From Mannheimia bovis (GTDB lineage: Bacteria; Pseudomonadota; Gammaproteobacteria; Enterobacterales; Pasteurellaceae): a stretch of DNA of 64,000 bases. The position numbers and the translations under genes are program-made. The stretch lies in NCBI RefSeq assembly GCF_014541205.1, contig NZ_CP061280.1, forward strand, positions 372,001 through 436,000. Direction: 5' to 3'. Within the stretch, counting starts at the first letter, position 1. Every line of letters starts with the position of its first letter. Shown here piece by piece: positions 35,640 through 46,043 of this stretch. A model generated the notes under the pieces. It worked only from the letters and a program-made list of their open reading frames with translations, was not told where the DNA came from and ran no database searches.

Positions 35640-37742
35640 TTAGAACGTGTAGTTCACACCTGCACGGAATTCACGTCCACGAGCTGGGAAATTACCACGC
35701 TGACCGTGTGCGTTGTATTTTTTATTCGCCACGTTATCCACTGCGAAGTTTACATTCACGCTATCATCTTTAAGTGGTTTCCAGTTTAAGGTGATATCAG
35801 TTACATTGTAGCCGTCTTTGCCTGTACCGGTATTTGTTTGTAATGTTCCGCCCGTAACGAAGAAATTATCTTCAGGTTTCACTTTCTCAACAATACGGTG
35901 GTGTACGCCAACCTCTAAATTTGGTTGTTCAAAGCGATAGCTCAAAGAGGCTGTCCAAGTACGACCGATTGCTGATGCGTATTCCGGGTTAGTACTTAAT
36001 AATGGTTTTTCTTCTAGCTTACCAGTTTGTCTGTTTACTTCCCAAATAGTTGGTGAGTAGAAACGTGGTTTGCTGTGTGCAACACCAATACGAGCAGTAA
36101 AACCACCATTATGGTAACCTGCATTTAACTCATAACCACGGTTTTTAATTTTACCTAGGTTCATAATTAACTCATTATTAGGATTATGGCTATCACGACC
36201 ACCACCTAATGCATCTTTTATATCTTGCCAAAAATAGCTACCATCAAAACTGAATGTACCATTGTTATAGTTGAAACCGATTTCAGTATTACGAGCTTTC
36301 TCCGCTTTAGTATTGCTGCCAATACTAACGATTTTTCTATTTCCGTGAGCCGTTAGTGCATCGTATAAACGAGGACTACGAGTTGCATAGTTGTGGCTTG
36401 CACTTAAGCTTAAATGTTCAATTGGCTCATAGATAAGACCAACGCTTGGGCTGAATGCACCATTACTACGCTCTTTACCATCCATTGCTTTGAATTTGAA
36501 GTGGTCGTAACGTACACCGGTAGTTAAAGTTACTTTATCTACTGGAGCAGTAATTGCTTCAACATACACGCCGGTATCGGTTTTCTCTTGGTTTTTCACA
36601 AGAGGGTTAAATTTAGTGTGTGGTTTAGCTTCTTGGTGGCGATAGTTCACACCGTATTTTAATAATACATTTTCGTGAAGGGCAGAATCAAAGTTTACGT
36701 TTGCACCGTGGGTTACTATTTTAGTTTTGGTTGCATAATCTACACCACCAGCATAACCATTACCTGTTTCATTCTCAGACCAACGACCTTGTACTAACTG
36801 ATACACGTTAGCTGTTGCTTCTTGAGCAAAACCTAAGTTTTTACCAGTCCATTCTAAGTTAGTTCTTTGAACCGTAATTCTACGGTTAGCTGGAGCTTGA
36901 CTTTTTAAATTTAAACGATGGTATGGAGGTGTAATCGTACCATTTGGTGCTGTATCAAATTCTTCACGCACTAAACGCTGACCTTCATTTCGCTCGTTTG
37001 AATGGCTTAATACAAAACGGTGATCTCCCAATGTTGCACCTAATTTAGCTAAGAAGCTGGTTTTATCTAATGCACTATACGGAACACGGTTTGTGCCGAA
37101 TTGGTTTACGTAATCTTTACCGCCTTTATAGTCGCGATCTCTCACAAGATTACCTGAAACTAAAGCATCAAAGATTTCGCCTTTACCATATAAGGTTGCA
37201 TTGAAATTGTGAGCGTGGTTTGTGCTGAAGCCAGTACCTAATTTTGCACCGAAGTTTTTATCGCTGTTTTTTAATAAATCTAATGCATCAACGGTTTTAG
37301 CAATTACTGCACCATTAGTTTGACCAATACCGGCTGAAGCACTGCCTGCACCTTTTTGTACAGAAACAATTTTCACCAATGCCGGATCTAACATATGACG
37401 ACCTTGGTGATACAAAATTTGGCTATCTGAGTAAGTGTTATCTACTTTTACATCAATGGAGTTTTGCCCCATACCACGAATATAGAGATATTGAGATGTG
37501 CCATTACCACCACCTAAGCTAATTGCCGGCTCATCTTTTAATAAACCACGTAAGTCTGTTTGTGTGCTCTCATCTTTTTTCTGTGTTGTTACCACATTGC
37601 TTTGCACTTTTAAGCCTTGATTGTCGGTTACAGTAACAGTATCTAATGCTACTGTATCTGTTGAAGCAGTTTGAGCCATTGCATTTGCAGCAAGTACGCT
37701 CAAGACTGCAGCTGAAACAGGAAGTAATTTAAATTTTTTCAT
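35640..37742 (-). CDS. TonB-dependent outer-membrane receptor, FetA/FrpB-like
   Basis: 700 residues. Signal peptide MKKFKLLPVSAAVLSVLAAN up to AMA/QT; TonB-box region LDTVTVTDN; plug domain (about 50-170, ISLGGGNGTSQYLYIRGMGQ); then a 22-strand barrel ending in GREFRAGVNYTF with terminal Phe. The stretches SHNYATRSPRLYDALTAHG, AEKARNTEIGFNYNNGTF and GRTWTASLSYRFEQPNLEVG are very like neisserial FetA/FrpB, an iron-regulated receptor for ferric catecholate siderophores. Start at 37742 is chosen because it opens the signal peptide and has AAGGA upstream. A Fur-like box lies 48 bases upstream. No ABC partner genes adjoin. Confidence 0.85.
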   Translation of the reverse strand: MKKFKLLPVSAAVLSVLAANAMAQTASTDTVALDTVTVTDNQGLKVQSNVVTTQKKDESTQTDLRGLLKDEPAISLGGGNGTSQYLYIRGMGQNSIDVKVDNTYSDSQILYHQGRHMLDPALVKIVSVQKGAGSASAGIGQTNGAVIAKTVDALDLLKNSDKNFGAKLGTGFSTNHAHNFNATLYGKGEIFDALVSGNLVRDRDYKGGKDYVNQFGTNRVPYSALDKTSFLAKLGATLGDHRFVLSHSNERNEGQRLVREEFDTAPNGTITPPYHRLNLKSQAPANRRITVQRTNLEWTGKNLGFAQEATANVYQLVQGRWSENETGNGYAGGVDYATKTKIVTHGANVNFDSALHENVLLKYGVNYRHQEAKPHTKFNPLVKNQEKTDTGVYVEAITAPVDKVTLTTGVRYDHFKFKAMDGKERSNGAFSPSVGLIYEPIEHLSLSASHNYATRSPRLYDALTAHGNRKIVSIGSNTKAEKARNTEIGFNYNNGTFSFDGSYFWQDIKDALGGGRDSHNPNNELIMNLGKIKNRGYELNAGYHNGGFTARIGVAHSKPRFYSPTIWEVNRQTGKLEEKPLLSTNPEYASAIGRTWTASLSYRFEQPNLEVGVHHRIVEKVKPEDNFFVTGGTLQTNTGTGKDGYNVTDITLNWKPLKDDSVNVNFAVDNVANKKYNAHGQRGNFPARGREFRAGVNYTF

Positions 37743-37789
37743 TCGAAACATTTCCTTAGGTAAGTTATTTAAGAGGATTACCAAATTTT

Positions 37790-37808
37790 GATATTAAAAA
37801 CAATTCTC
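37790..37808. promoter_or_regulatory. Possible Fur box upstream of the fetA-like gene
   Basis: Read on the minus strand GAGAATTGTTTTTAATATC matches the 19-base Fur consensus at 12 positions. The position before an iron-receptor gene supports it. The rest of the 37809-38024 gap is AT-rich with a decayed USS; nothing else is seen. Confidence 0.5.
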
Positions 37809-38024
37809 AACATCAAACAAAGCGAATTTTACAGAGATAAAAATGGTTGTCAATTAGTCTGAAATAAAATTTCAAAAAATATATTACAAATTTTGCAAAA
37901 AGTTCCCTAAATTTAACCGCTTGCAACACAAAATGTGATCGCCTTCTAAAAATCAAATTTGCTTGCTCGACAGCAACGCTACAAACGGTTAAATTTGGAG
38001 AAAAATTTACAAAAAGGATAGATT

Positions 38025-38771
38025 ATGCAGCTGCGACACAAACAGATAATGGAATATATAGAACAGTTTGATGAAGCTAACGTTCAAGAATTGGCGGAAC
38101 ATTGTGGGGTTTCGATTGAAACTATCCGCCGAGATTTAAATAAGCTAGATAAAGATGGGTTATTACATCGCACTCACGGAGGGGCAGTGAGCCACAAAAA
38201 GCGAGATATTGGTCGCTCATTTACCACCCGACAACGGCTGAACAGCGAGGCAAAACGCAGTATTGCAGAAAATGTATTGGAATACTTACAACCTGAGTCG
38301 GTGATTGCCTTAGATGCCAGCTCAACCTCGTGGAATGTAGCACAACGTATTCCGAATATTCCCTGCACAGTTGTCAGCAGTTCAATGCGGATTATCTATA
38401 GCCTTTCACACAAGCCACACATTAAAACCATTGCTACCGGTGGTATTTATTCTGAAAAATACGATGCGTTTTACGGTCCATTATCCGAGCAGTTACTGAC
38501 CCGGTTAAAAATTGATTTGGCTATTCTTTCTTGTACCGGTATTGCTGATGGAGCGATTTGGGAATCCAATGAAATTAATATCTCGTTAAAGAGAAAATTA
38601 ATTACTAATAGTAAGCAGGTTTTCTTATTAGCCGATCATAGTAAATTTGAACGTAAGGATTTATTCCAAATCGAAAATTTATCCTGTATTGATAAATTAT
38701 TTATTAATCAAGCACTTCCAGAATCTCTACAAAATTATTGTCTAGATAATCAAGTTGAAATCATTATTTAG
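38025..38771 (+). CDS. fucR: DeoR-family regulator of the fucose operon
   Basis: 248 residues: N-terminal DeoR helix-turn-helix (VQELAEHCGVSIETIRRDLN, about 20-40, then DGLLHRTHGGA) and a C-terminal DeoR sensor domain with VIALDASSTSWNVAQ and FLLADHSKFER, which binds a phosphorylated sugar. Located immediately upstream of fucI in the same direction, separated by a terminator, as in H. influenzae. By analogy with E. coli FucR it probably responds to fuculose 1-phosphate. Ribosome site AAAGGATAG. Confidence 0.88.
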   Translation: MQLRHKQIMEYIEQFDEANVQELAEHCGVSIETIRRDLNKLDKDGLLHRTHGGAVSHKKRDIGRSFTTRQRLNSEAKRSIAENVLEYLQPESVIALDASSTSWNVAQRIPNIPCTVVSSSMRIIYSLSHKPHIKTIATGGIYSEKYDAFYGPLSEQLLTRLKIDLAILSCTGIADGAIWESNEINISLKRKLITNSKQVFLLADHSKFERKDLFQIENLSCIDKLFINQALPESLQNYCLDNQVEIII

Positions 38772-38782
38772 TACCTAAACTT

Positions 38783-38816
38783 GCCCGATTTTTTCAAAAA
38801 CAAACCAAAATCGGGC
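38783..38816 (+). terminator. Terminator after fucR
   Basis: GCCCGATTTT / AAAATCGGGC with a 14-base loop, then ATCCTTTATT. Confidence 0.8.
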
Positions 38817-38856
38817 ATCCTTTATTAAGCTATTTTGCAAAAAACCTCCTCTTTTT

Positions 38857-38872
38857 TGTGATCTCAATCACA
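38857..38872. promoter_or_regulatory. CRP site upstream of fucI
   Basis: TGTGA-TCTCAA-TCACA, perfect half-sites, 98 bases before fucI, making the fuc operon CRP-dependent as in E. coli. Confidence 0.88.
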
Positions 38873-38970
38873 AATTTAAAACGAATTTCGCATTTTTCTT
38901 CATAACCTATATTGCGTATGCATAATAAATTCAACAACAACATTTTTTAAACCAATCGGGAGAACTATTT

Positions 38971-40737
38971 ATGACAACGTTGAAATCTACCCCTGTGAAA
39001 ATTGGTATCCGCCCTACTATTGACGGTCGCCGTTTAGGAGTGCGTGAATCACTTGAAGATCAAACAATGAATATGGCAAAAGCAGTTGCCAATTTAATTC
39101 AATCGGAAATCCGCCATCCAAACGGTGATTTCGTTGAATGTGTGATTGCTGACACCACCATCGGTGGCGTTGCCGAAGCTGCGGCTTGTGCCGAAAAATT
39201 CAAACGTGAAAATGTCGGTGCGGTGATTACCGTAACCCCTTGCTGGTGCTACGGTTCTGAAACCATCGATATGGACCCACATATGCCAAAAGCCATTTGG
39301 GGCTTTAACGGTACAGAACGCCCGGGTGCAGTGTATTTAGCGGCAGCCTTAGCAGGGCATAGCCAATTAGGTTTACCGGCATTCTCCATTTATGGCACAG
39401 AAGTACAAGAAGCAGGCGACCAATCCATTCCTACCGATGTGCGTGAAAAATTATTGCGTTTTGCTCGTGCAGGTTTAGCAGTGGCGACTTTGCGTAGCAA
39501 ATCTTATTTATCTATCGGTTCAGTTTCAATGGGTATCGCCGGTTCTATCGTAAACCAACAATTCTTCCAAGAATATTTAGGTATGCGTAATGAATATGTA
39601 GATATGACGGAAATTAAACGCCGTTTAGATCGCAACATCTACGATGACGCAGAATTTAAATTAGCGATGGAATGGGTGAAAACTTATTGCAAAGAAGGTG
39701 TTGATGTGAATGCACCGGAAAACCAACGCAGCCCAGAAGAACGTGAAAAACTTTGGGAAGATGTGGTGAAAATGACCATTATCGCCCGTGATTTAATGGT
39801 CGGCAACCCACGTTTAGCAGAATTAGGTTATGGCGAAGAGGCATTAGGTCATAATGCGATTGCTGCCGGTTTCCAAGGACAACGCCAATGGACAGACCAT
39901 TTACCAAACGGCGATTTCTTAGAGGCAACACTCAACTCAACCTATGACTGGAACGGTGTGCGAGCACCATACATTATGGCAACAGAAAACGATAGCTTAA
40001 ATGGCGTGAATATGTTGTTCGGTAACTTATTAACCGGTCAAGCCCAAGTGTTTGCGGATGTGCGTACTTACTGGAGCGAAGATTCTGTTGAGCGTGTTAC
40101 CGGTTGGCGTCCTGAAAGTGGCTTTATCCACTTAATTAACTCAGGTTCAGCGGCATTAGACGGTACAGGTCAGCATACCGACAAAGACGGTAAACCTGTA
40201 ATCAAACCGGTTTGGGAAGTAACAGAAGAAGACGGCAAACGTTGCTTAGAGAATACCCGTTGGTGTCCGGCAGTGCACGAATATTTCCGTGGCGGCGGTT
40301 TATCTTCTCAATTCTTAACCAAAGGCGGAATGCCGTTTACGATGCACCGAATCAACCTCATCAAAGGCATTGGTCCTGTATTACAAATTGCGGAAGGTTG
40401 GTCAATCGACTTACCGGAACACGTTCACGATACCTTAAACAAACGTACCAACGAAACCTGGCCAACTACTTGGTTCGTGCCTCGCTTAACCGGTAAAGGT
40501 GCATTCGCAGACGTGTATAGCGTGATGGCAAACTGGGGGGCAAACCACTGTGTAGCCACTTTCGGCCACGTGGGTGCAGATTTAATCACCCTTGCATCAA
40601 TGTTACGCATTCCGGTTTGTATGCACAACGTAGAAGATAAAGATGTATTCCGTCCAAGTGCGTGGAACGGTTTCGGTCAAGACAAAGAAGGTCAAGACTA
40701 CCGTGCGTGTGCAAACTTCGGACCGCTTTATAAATAA
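38971..40737 (+). CDS. fucI: L-fucose isomerase
   Basis: Mn-dependent cytoplasmic enzyme that turns L-fucose into L-fuculose. 588 residues, close to the E. coli 591. It begins with [20 protein letters not shown] and contains [15 protein letters not shown] and a C-terminal [20 protein letters not shown] with a metal His. Start preceded by GGGAGAAC. First gene of the fucI-K-U-A-transporter operon. Confidence 0.97.
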   Translation: MTTLKSTPVKIGIRPTIDGRRLGVRESLEDQTMNMAKAVANLIQSEIRHPNGDFVECVIADTTIGGVAEAAACAEKFKRENVGAVITVTPCWCYGSETIDMDPHMPKAIWGFNGTERPGAVYLAAALAGHSQLGLPAFSIYGTEVQEAGDQSIPTDVREKLLRFARAGLAVATLRSKSYLSIGSVSMGIAGSIVNQQFFQEYLGMRNEYVDMTEIKRRLDRNIYDDAEFKLAMEWVKTYCKEGVDVNAPENQRSPEEREKLWEDVVKMTIIARDLMVGNPRLAELGYGEEALGHNAIAAGFQGQRQWTDHLPNGDFLEATLNSTYDWNGVRAPYIMATENDSLNGVNMLFGNLLTGQAQVFADVRTYWSEDSVERVTGWRPESGFIHLINSGSAALDGTGQHTDKDGKPVIKPVWEVTEEDGKRCLENTRWCPAVHEYFRGGGLSSQFLTKGGMPFTMHRINLIKGIGPVLQIAEGWSIDLPEHVHDTLNKRTNETWPTTWFVPRLTGKGAFADVYSVMANWGANHCVATFGHVGADLITLASMLRIPVCMHNVEDKDVFRPSAWNGFGQDKEGQDYRACANFGPLYK

Positions 40738-40744
40738 GCACTTA

Positions 40745-40788
40745 CAAGCGGTTAAATTTGTAAAAAAATTTGCAAATAAGACCGCTTG
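40745..40788. repeat. Inverted USS pair between fucI and fucK
   Basis: CAAGCGGT / ACCGCTTG with a 28-base spacer. A partial terminator or stabilising hairpin inside the operon. Confidence 0.5.
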
Positions 40789-40804
40789 ATCAAACCTAAA
40801 ACAA

Positions 40805-40831
40805 TACGGACGCACATAGTGCGTCCCTACA
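40805..40831. repeat. GTAGGGACGCAC-type palindrome
   Basis: GGACGCAC-ATA-GTGCGTCC with the flank CCCTAC: a perfect 8-base stem, with a GTAGG(G) end on the minus strand. A worn copy occurs near 21491 (TGGACGCACACCGTATGCCC). Related in layout to the repeats at 9572, 9693 and 13700. Confidence 0.6.
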
Positions 40832-40854
40832 AGGAAATAACAAGGGGAAAACCT

Positions 40855-42288
40855 ATGTCTATTGCCCTTATTTTTGACTGTGGTGCTACAAACCTTCGCA
40901 CTATTGCAATCGACCAAACAGGTCAAATTGTGGCGGCACATCACTTACAGAATAATACGCAACCGGGTGCGAAAAATCCTGAATTCCATATTTGGGATAT
41001 TGAAGAAATCTGGTCAAAACTGATGACCTGTGCCAAGCAAACACTCTCCCAACTTTCAGAACAACAACGAAAAGAGATTGTTGGGATTTCAGTTACCACT
41101 TTTGGCGTGGACGGTACACTTTTCGATAAAGCCGGCAATCAACTTTATCCGATTATTTCTTGGAAATGCCCAAGAACCTTACCGATTATGGAAAATATTG
41201 CCAGCTATATTGATGTTGAGGCTTTATATCGCCGTAACGGGGTTGGGCATTACAGCTTTAATACCTTATTCAAACTGTTATGGCTTAAACAAAATAAACC
41301 TGAAATTTATGCAAAAGCAGACAGTTTCTTATTCATTTCATCCATTTTAACTTATCGCTTAACAGGGGTGAAAAGCACAGACCGCACAATGGCGGGCACA
41401 TCAATGATGACCAACATTGAAAGCGATTATTGGGATAAAGAAGTACTTGACGTACTTGGATTAAACGAAAGCCACTTCCCGCCAATGAAAAGTGCGGGCG
41501 AGGTTGTGGGAACATTAAAAGGAGACATTTCCCAAGAGCTTGGTTTAAGCGGTCAAATTCCGGTGATTTCTTGCGGACACGACACCCAATTCGCCATCTT
41601 TGGCTCAGGTGCAGGTTACAACCAACCGGTTTTAAGCTCCGGCACGTGGGAAATTTTGATGGTTCGTACCCTGCAAGCCAAACCAGAATGGCAATTTGTA
41701 CAAAACGGTTTAACCATTGAATTTGACAGCCAAGCAGGTTACTTCAACCCAGGCGTGCAATGGGTTGCCTCTGGCGTGATGGAATGGTTTGGTAAACGTT
41801 TCTTCGCTGATGTGGCTGGTACACCAAACTACTACACCACAATGATTAATGAGGCTAGCGAAGTGCCTGCCGGCTCAAACGGTGTGAAATTAGTAGGTAA
41901 CTTTGACGGCACAACAGGCCACACCGGCTCCATTATCGGCTTATCAATGCACACGGCTCGTGGAGAAATTTACCGTGCAGGTTTGGAATATATGGCGTAT
42001 CGCTTAAAAGCAGGGTTAGATGTGTTGCAACAAGTCGGTAACTTCAATGCGGAGCGTTTAATTTGCGTGGGCGGTGGCTCTAAAAATGCATTATGGAACC
42101 AAATCCGAGCCGATGTTTTAAATTGCCCGATTGATGTGGTGGATTTCCCTGAAAGTACCGTGTTGGGTGCAGCAATGTTTACCTTTGCCGGTGCTGGCGT
42201 GTTTGACAATCCAAATGCCGCACAACAAGCAATGAAACCGAATGTAAAACGGGTTGAGCCATCAGCCAACAGCGATTTTTATAAATAG
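40855..42288 (+). CDS. fucK: L-fuculokinase
   Basis: FGGY kinase that phosphorylates L-fuculose at C1. 477 residues; N-terminal phosphate loop ALIFDCGATNLRTIAID, FGGY segments SCGHDTQFAIFGSGA and the C-terminal CVGGGSKNALWNQIRAD. The start at 40855 follows AAGGGGAAAACCT; the upstream extension would run through a palindromic repeat. Between fucI and fucU. Confidence 0.95.
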   Translation: MSIALIFDCGATNLRTIAIDQTGQIVAAHHLQNNTQPGAKNPEFHIWDIEEIWSKLMTCAKQTLSQLSEQQRKEIVGISVTTFGVDGTLFDKAGNQLYPIISWKCPRTLPIMENIASYIDVEALYRRNGVGHYSFNTLFKLLWLKQNKPEIYAKADSFLFISSILTYRLTGVKSTDRTMAGTSMMTNIESDYWDKEVLDVLGLNESHFPPMKSAGEVVGTLKGDISQELGLSGQIPVISCGHDTQFAIFGSGAGYNQPVLSSGTWEILMVRTLQAKPEWQFVQNGLTIEFDSQAGYFNPGVQWVASGVMEWFGKRFFADVAGTPNYYTTMINEASEVPAGSNGVKLVGNFDGTTGHTGSIIGLSMHTARGEIYRAGLEYMAYRLKAGLDVLQQVGNFNAERLICVGGGSKNALWNQIRADVLNCPIDVVDFPESTVLGAAMFTFAGAGVFDNPNAAQQAMKPNVKRVEPSANSDFYK

Positions 42289-42297
42289 GAGTTTGAA

Positions 42298-42732
42298 ATG
42301 TTAAAAGGTATCCACCCGGCAATTTCACCGGAATTACTAAAAGTCTTAGCAGAAATGGGGCACGGCGATGAATTAGTGCTTTCAGATGCCCATTTCCCAG
42401 CACATTCCATTCATCAAAAAGTGATTCGTGCAGACGGTTTAAGTGTTGCGACTCTATTAGAAGGCATTTCTGCTCTGTTTGAGTTTGACCAATATGTTGA
42501 GGCTCCACTTGCAATGATGCAAGCCGTACCGGGTGATTCTCTCGACCCTACGGTAGAAGAGCGTTATCTCAATGCAATCAAAAAAATCAACGGCTCTGCA
42601 CCGAAAGTAGAACGTGTTGAACGCTTTGCTTTCTACGAGAGAGCCAAAACTGCTTACGCAGTAGTCATTACTGGCGAGTTAGCAAAATACGGCAACATTA
42701 TTATTAAAAAAGGCGTAACGCCAGTGCCTTAA
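42298..42732 (+). CDS. fucU: L-fucose mutarotase
   Basis: 144-residue RbsD/FucU family protein that interconverts alpha- and beta-L-fucose. Begins [20 protein letters not shown] and holds the conserved [18 protein letters not shown] with the catalytic His; ends [10 protein letters not shown]. Nine bases after fucK; ribosome site TAGGAGT. Confidence 0.95.
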   Translation: MLKGIHPAISPELLKVLAEMGHGDELVLSDAHFPAHSIHQKVIRADGLSVATLLEGISALFEFDQYVEAPLAMMQAVPGDSLDPTVEERYLNAIKKINGSAPKVERVERFAFYERAKTAYAVVITGELAKYGNIIIKKGVTPVP

Positions 42733-42790
42733 TCGCTAATAACAAGCGGTTTAAAAAATCAAATTTTTTACAAATTAAAAGGAGTTCGTT

Positions 42791-43444
42791 ATGGACAGAA
42801 AAACACTCTCAAGACAAATCATAGATACTTGTCTTGAAATGACGAAACTAGGGTTAAACCAAGGTACAGCAGGTAATGTCAGCGTTCGTTATCAAGACGG
42901 AATGCTTATTACCCCAACCGGCACCCCTTATGAAGAAATGACCGAAGATTCTATCGTATTCGTTGATGCTAACGGCAAACACGAAGAAGGCAAACTCCCT
43001 TCAAGCGAATGGCAATTCCACTTAGCGGTGTATGAAGCTCGCCCTGAGTTAAATGCTGTGGTGCACAACCACGCGAAAAACTGTGCAGCGGTCTCGATTT
43101 TCGGTGAACCGATTCCAGCCATCCACTATATGATTGCTTGTACCGGCACAGACCATATTCCTTGCGTACCTTATGCCCCTTTCGGCACACACCAATTAGC
43201 GGACTATGTGCGTGAAGGTATTCGTGGCAGTAAAGCGATTTTACTTGCTCACCACGGCTTAATTACTGCAGACAAAACCCTTGATAAAGCCTTAGGTGTG
43301 GCACACGAAGTTGAAGTTATTGCTGAATGGTATTTAAAACTCTTAGCAACCGGCAAGCCAATTCCAACCTTAAACAAAGAACAGATGGATATTGTATTAG
43401 AAAAATTTAAATCCTACGGCTCTTGGGTTGAAGGTGAAGACTAA
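42791..43444 (+). CDS. fucA: L-fuculose-1-phosphate aldolase
   Basis: Zn class II aldolase that splits fuculose 1-phosphate to dihydroxyacetone phosphate and L-lactaldehyde. 217 residues; catalytic Glu in PSSEWQFHLAVYE, zinc His in VVHNHAKN and LLAHHGLITA; phosphate loop QGTAGNVSVRY. Ribosome site AAAAGGAG. L-lactaldehyde made here is handled by FucO and AldA further downstream. Confidence 0.96.
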   Translation: MDRKTLSRQIIDTCLEMTKLGLNQGTAGNVSVRYQDGMLITPTGTPYEEMTEDSIVFVDANGKHEEGKLPSSEWQFHLAVYEARPELNAVVHNHAKNCAAVSIFGEPIPAIHYMIACTGTDHIPCVPYAPFGTHQLADYVREGIRGSKAILLAHHGLITADKTLDKALGVAHEVEVIAEWYLKLLATGKPIPTLNKEQMDIVLEKFKSYGSWVEGED

Positions 43445-43494
43445 AAACAAACAAGCGGTCATTTTTTAAAAGAAATTTACAAACGGAGTGTAGT

Positions 43495-45024
43495 ATGTCA
43501 AACGAAGTAATACTCACGATGAAAAACATCAGCAAATCCTTTGCGGGAGTAAATGCGTTGAAAAACGTAGAACTTACCTTGCGTAAAGGTGAAGTTCACG
43601 CCCTGATGGGTGAAAACGGTGCAGGCAAATCAACATTAATGAAATGTATGATTGGTGTGCACAAAGCTGATCAAGGTGAAATTGTGTATAAAGGCAAACC
43701 GGTTCAATTTGAATCTGTTTTAGAGGCACAAAAAGCCGGTATCAGTATGATTTTCCAAGAGCTGAACTTAATCCCTCATTTAACAGTGGCAGAAAATATT
43801 TTCTTTGCGCGTGAGCCGTTAAAACACGGTTTAGTCGATAAAGAGAAAATGATTGAGGAATCCGCCAAATTATTAGCCTTATTTGATATTGATGTTGACC
43901 CAGCTGATGAAGTGAGAATGTTATCAGTGGCAAAACAACAAATGGTGGAGATTGCCAAAGCCCTGTCTTTCGATGTTGAAATTCTGATTATGGATGAGCC
44001 AACATCAGCTTTAACAGAAAAAGAGATCGATAAACTCTTTGAATTGGTGGATAAGTTACGTTCTAAAGGCGTGAGTATTGTTTACATTTCTCACCGTATG
44101 GAAGAACTTAAACGCATCTGTAACCACATTACGATTTTCCGTGATGGGACTTATGTGTCTAACCATAAATTTGATGAAATCACAATGGATGAAATCATCA
44201 CCAAAATGGTAGGTCGTTCTCTGGATAATCACTTCCCGCCAAAAACAGCAGTTGTAACCGATGACATTATTCTTTCGGTAATGAACGCCGAACGCCACGG
44301 CGTGTTTGAACCGCTTAACTTTGACTTGCGTAAAGGTGAAATCTTAGGCTTTACCGGCTTAGTCGGAGCGAAACGTACTGAATTGGCTCGTGCGATTTTT
44401 GGGGCTGACCCACTTGATGGTGGTGAAATTTTTGTTCACGAGCAAAAAGTGAGTATTAAAGACCCAAGTGATGCAATTCAAGCCGGTATCGCCTACTTAT
44501 CCGAAGACCGTAAACTTAACGGTGTGGCGGTAAGAATGTCGATTCGTGAAAACATCACGATGGCATCAATGGATAAAGTGTCTAACGGACTTGGCGTGAT
44601 TTCATACGAAGAGGAAGAGAAAGCCTCAAATACCTTTATCGACAAAATGGAAATCAAAACACCAACCATTGAACAAAAAGTGCAAAACTTAAGTGGGGGT
44701 AACCAACAAAAAGTGGTTATCGGCAAATGGTTGTTCCGTGAAGCAAAAGTGATGATTTTCGATGAGCCAACCCGTGGTATTGACGTAGGGGCAAAATACG
44801 CCATTTACCAGCTCCTTGATGAGCTAGCAGCAAGCGGAGTGGGGGTAATTGTGATTTCATCAGAATTACCGGAAGTATTAGGTATTTCAGACCGCATCAT
44901 CGTGATGCGTGAAGGCAGAATGACCGGTATGCTTGAAACCAAGAAAACCAACCAAGAAGAAATTATGCATTATGCAACAGGTGTGAAAAATATGTTTGCT
45001 AAAGAATATGGGGTGGCAAAATGA
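43495..45024 (+). CDS. Sugar ABC transporter ATPase, probably for L-fucose (RbsA type)
   Basis: 509 residues, two ATPase domains: first with Walker A LMGENGAGKSTLMKCMIG and VEILIMDEPTSALT, second with the degenerate LVGAKRTELARAIFG, signature LSGGNQQKVVIGKWL and VMIFDEPTRGIDVG. It follows fucA by 50 bases and precedes a permease and binding protein, all inside the fuc operon. No fucP (the MFS fucose symporter of E. coli and H. influenzae) is present, so this set most likely imports fucose. Ribosome site ACGGAGTG. Confidence 0.9.
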   Translation: MSNEVILTMKNISKSFAGVNALKNVELTLRKGEVHALMGENGAGKSTLMKCMIGVHKADQGEIVYKGKPVQFESVLEAQKAGISMIFQELNLIPHLTVAENIFFAREPLKHGLVDKEKMIEESAKLLALFDIDVDPADEVRMLSVAKQQMVEIAKALSFDVEILIMDEPTSALTEKEIDKLFELVDKLRSKGVSIVYISHRMEELKRICNHITIFRDGTYVSNHKFDEITMDEIITKMVGRSLDNHFPPKTAVVTDDIILSVMNAERHGVFEPLNFDLRKGEILGFTGLVGAKRTELARAIFGADPLDGGEIFVHEQKVSIKDPSDAIQAGIAYLSEDRKLNGVAVRMSIRENITMASMDKVSNGLGVISYEEEEKASNTFIDKMEIKTPTIEQKVQNLSGGNQQKVVIGKWLFREAKVMIFDEPTRGIDVGAKYAIYQLLDELAASGVGVIVISSELPEVLGISDRIIVMREGRMTGMLETKKTNQEEIMHYATGVKNMFAKEYGVAK

Positions 45025-46019
45025 GTGAAAAACAAAAAGAAATGTTACGCAAAATGGCAGCATTAGCAGGTTTAGTTCTGTTAATCATCTTCTTCAGCGT
45101 AACCAATGAATACTTCTTTACCTCTAACAACATTATGACGGTAGGTTTACAAACCTCCACTATCGCCTTAATCGGTATCGGGGCAACCTGCGTAATCTTA
45201 ACCGGCGGGATTGACTTAAGTACCGGTTCAGTGGTGGCACTTTCCGGTGTCGCAGCGGCAATGATTGTAAACGCAGGTGTACCAGTTCCGCTTGGTATGA
45301 TTTTTGGGATTATCGTAGGCGGTATCTGCGGTTTAATCAACGGCGTGTTAGTCACCCGTATGAAACTCCCACCATTTATTGCAACCCTTGGTATGATGAT
45401 GGTGGCTCGTGGTTTAGCACTTTATGTCACCAACGCAGCACCCGTATCAGGTATGCCGGAATCCTTTGCTAACTTAGGTAACGGTGCGTTATTTAAAATT
45501 GTTGAAGAAGGGGCGAATGGCTTACCGAAAGTGGTGTTTGCCGGTATTCCATATCCTGTAATCATCATGATCTTCATCACCATCTTGTTCACTTTCGCTT
45601 TAGCTAAATTGAAAGTTGGACGTTACTTATACGCTATTGGCTCTAACGAAGAAGCAGCTCGCTTATCCGGTATCAAAACCAATATCGTAAAACTTTATGC
45701 CTATACTGCCAGTGGTTTACTCTCTGGTTTAACAGGTGTAATTCTAGCCTCTCGCTTAGTAACTGCACAGCCAAACGGTGGTGTATCTTACGAGCTAGAT
45801 GCTATCGCCAGTGCTGTTGTTGGGGGTACATCACTTTCAGGTGGTATCGGTACAATCCCTGGCACACTGATTGGGTCATTCATTATCGGTGTACTCCGTA
45901 ATGGTTTGAATATGAATGGCGTCTCTTCATTTGTTCAAATGATTGTCATCGGGCTTGTGATTATCGTAGCGGTTTCTCTTGACCAACTACGCCAATCTAA
46001 AAAAGCCGGTAAAAAATAA
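45021..46019 (+). CDS. Sugar ABC transporter permease, probably for L-fucose (RbsC type)
   Basis: 332 residues with about 8-10 helices; contains TGGIDLSTGSVVALSG and the coupling loop GSNEEAARLSGIKTNIVKLY, plus SAVVGGTSLSGGIGTIPGTL, all typical of ribose-type permeases. Starts within the stop of the ATPase gene (4-base overlap), so translation is coupled. Confidence 0.92.
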   Translation: MSEKQKEMLRKMAALAGLVLLIIFFSVTNEYFFTSNNIMTVGLQTSTIALIGIGATCVILTGGIDLSTGSVVALSGVAAAMIVNAGVPVPLGMIFGIIVGGICGLINGVLVTRMKLPPFIATLGMMMVARGLALYVTNAAPVSGMPESFANLGNGALFKIVEEGANGLPKVVFAGIPYPVIIMIFITILFTFALAKLKVGRYLYAIGSNEEAARLSGIKTNIVKLYAYTASGLLSGLTGVILASRLVTAQPNGGVSYELDAIASAVVGGTSLSGGIGTIPGTLIGSFIIGVLRNGLNMNGVSSFVQMIVIGLVIIVAVSLDQLRQSKKAGKK

Positions 46020-46043
46020 TCAACTCTCATAGGAGAATTTAAA

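Noticed and set aside
37935-37950. Half CRP-like site TGTGATCGCC before fucR
   Set aside because: The second half-site is too poor (TCTAA); only one arm is present.
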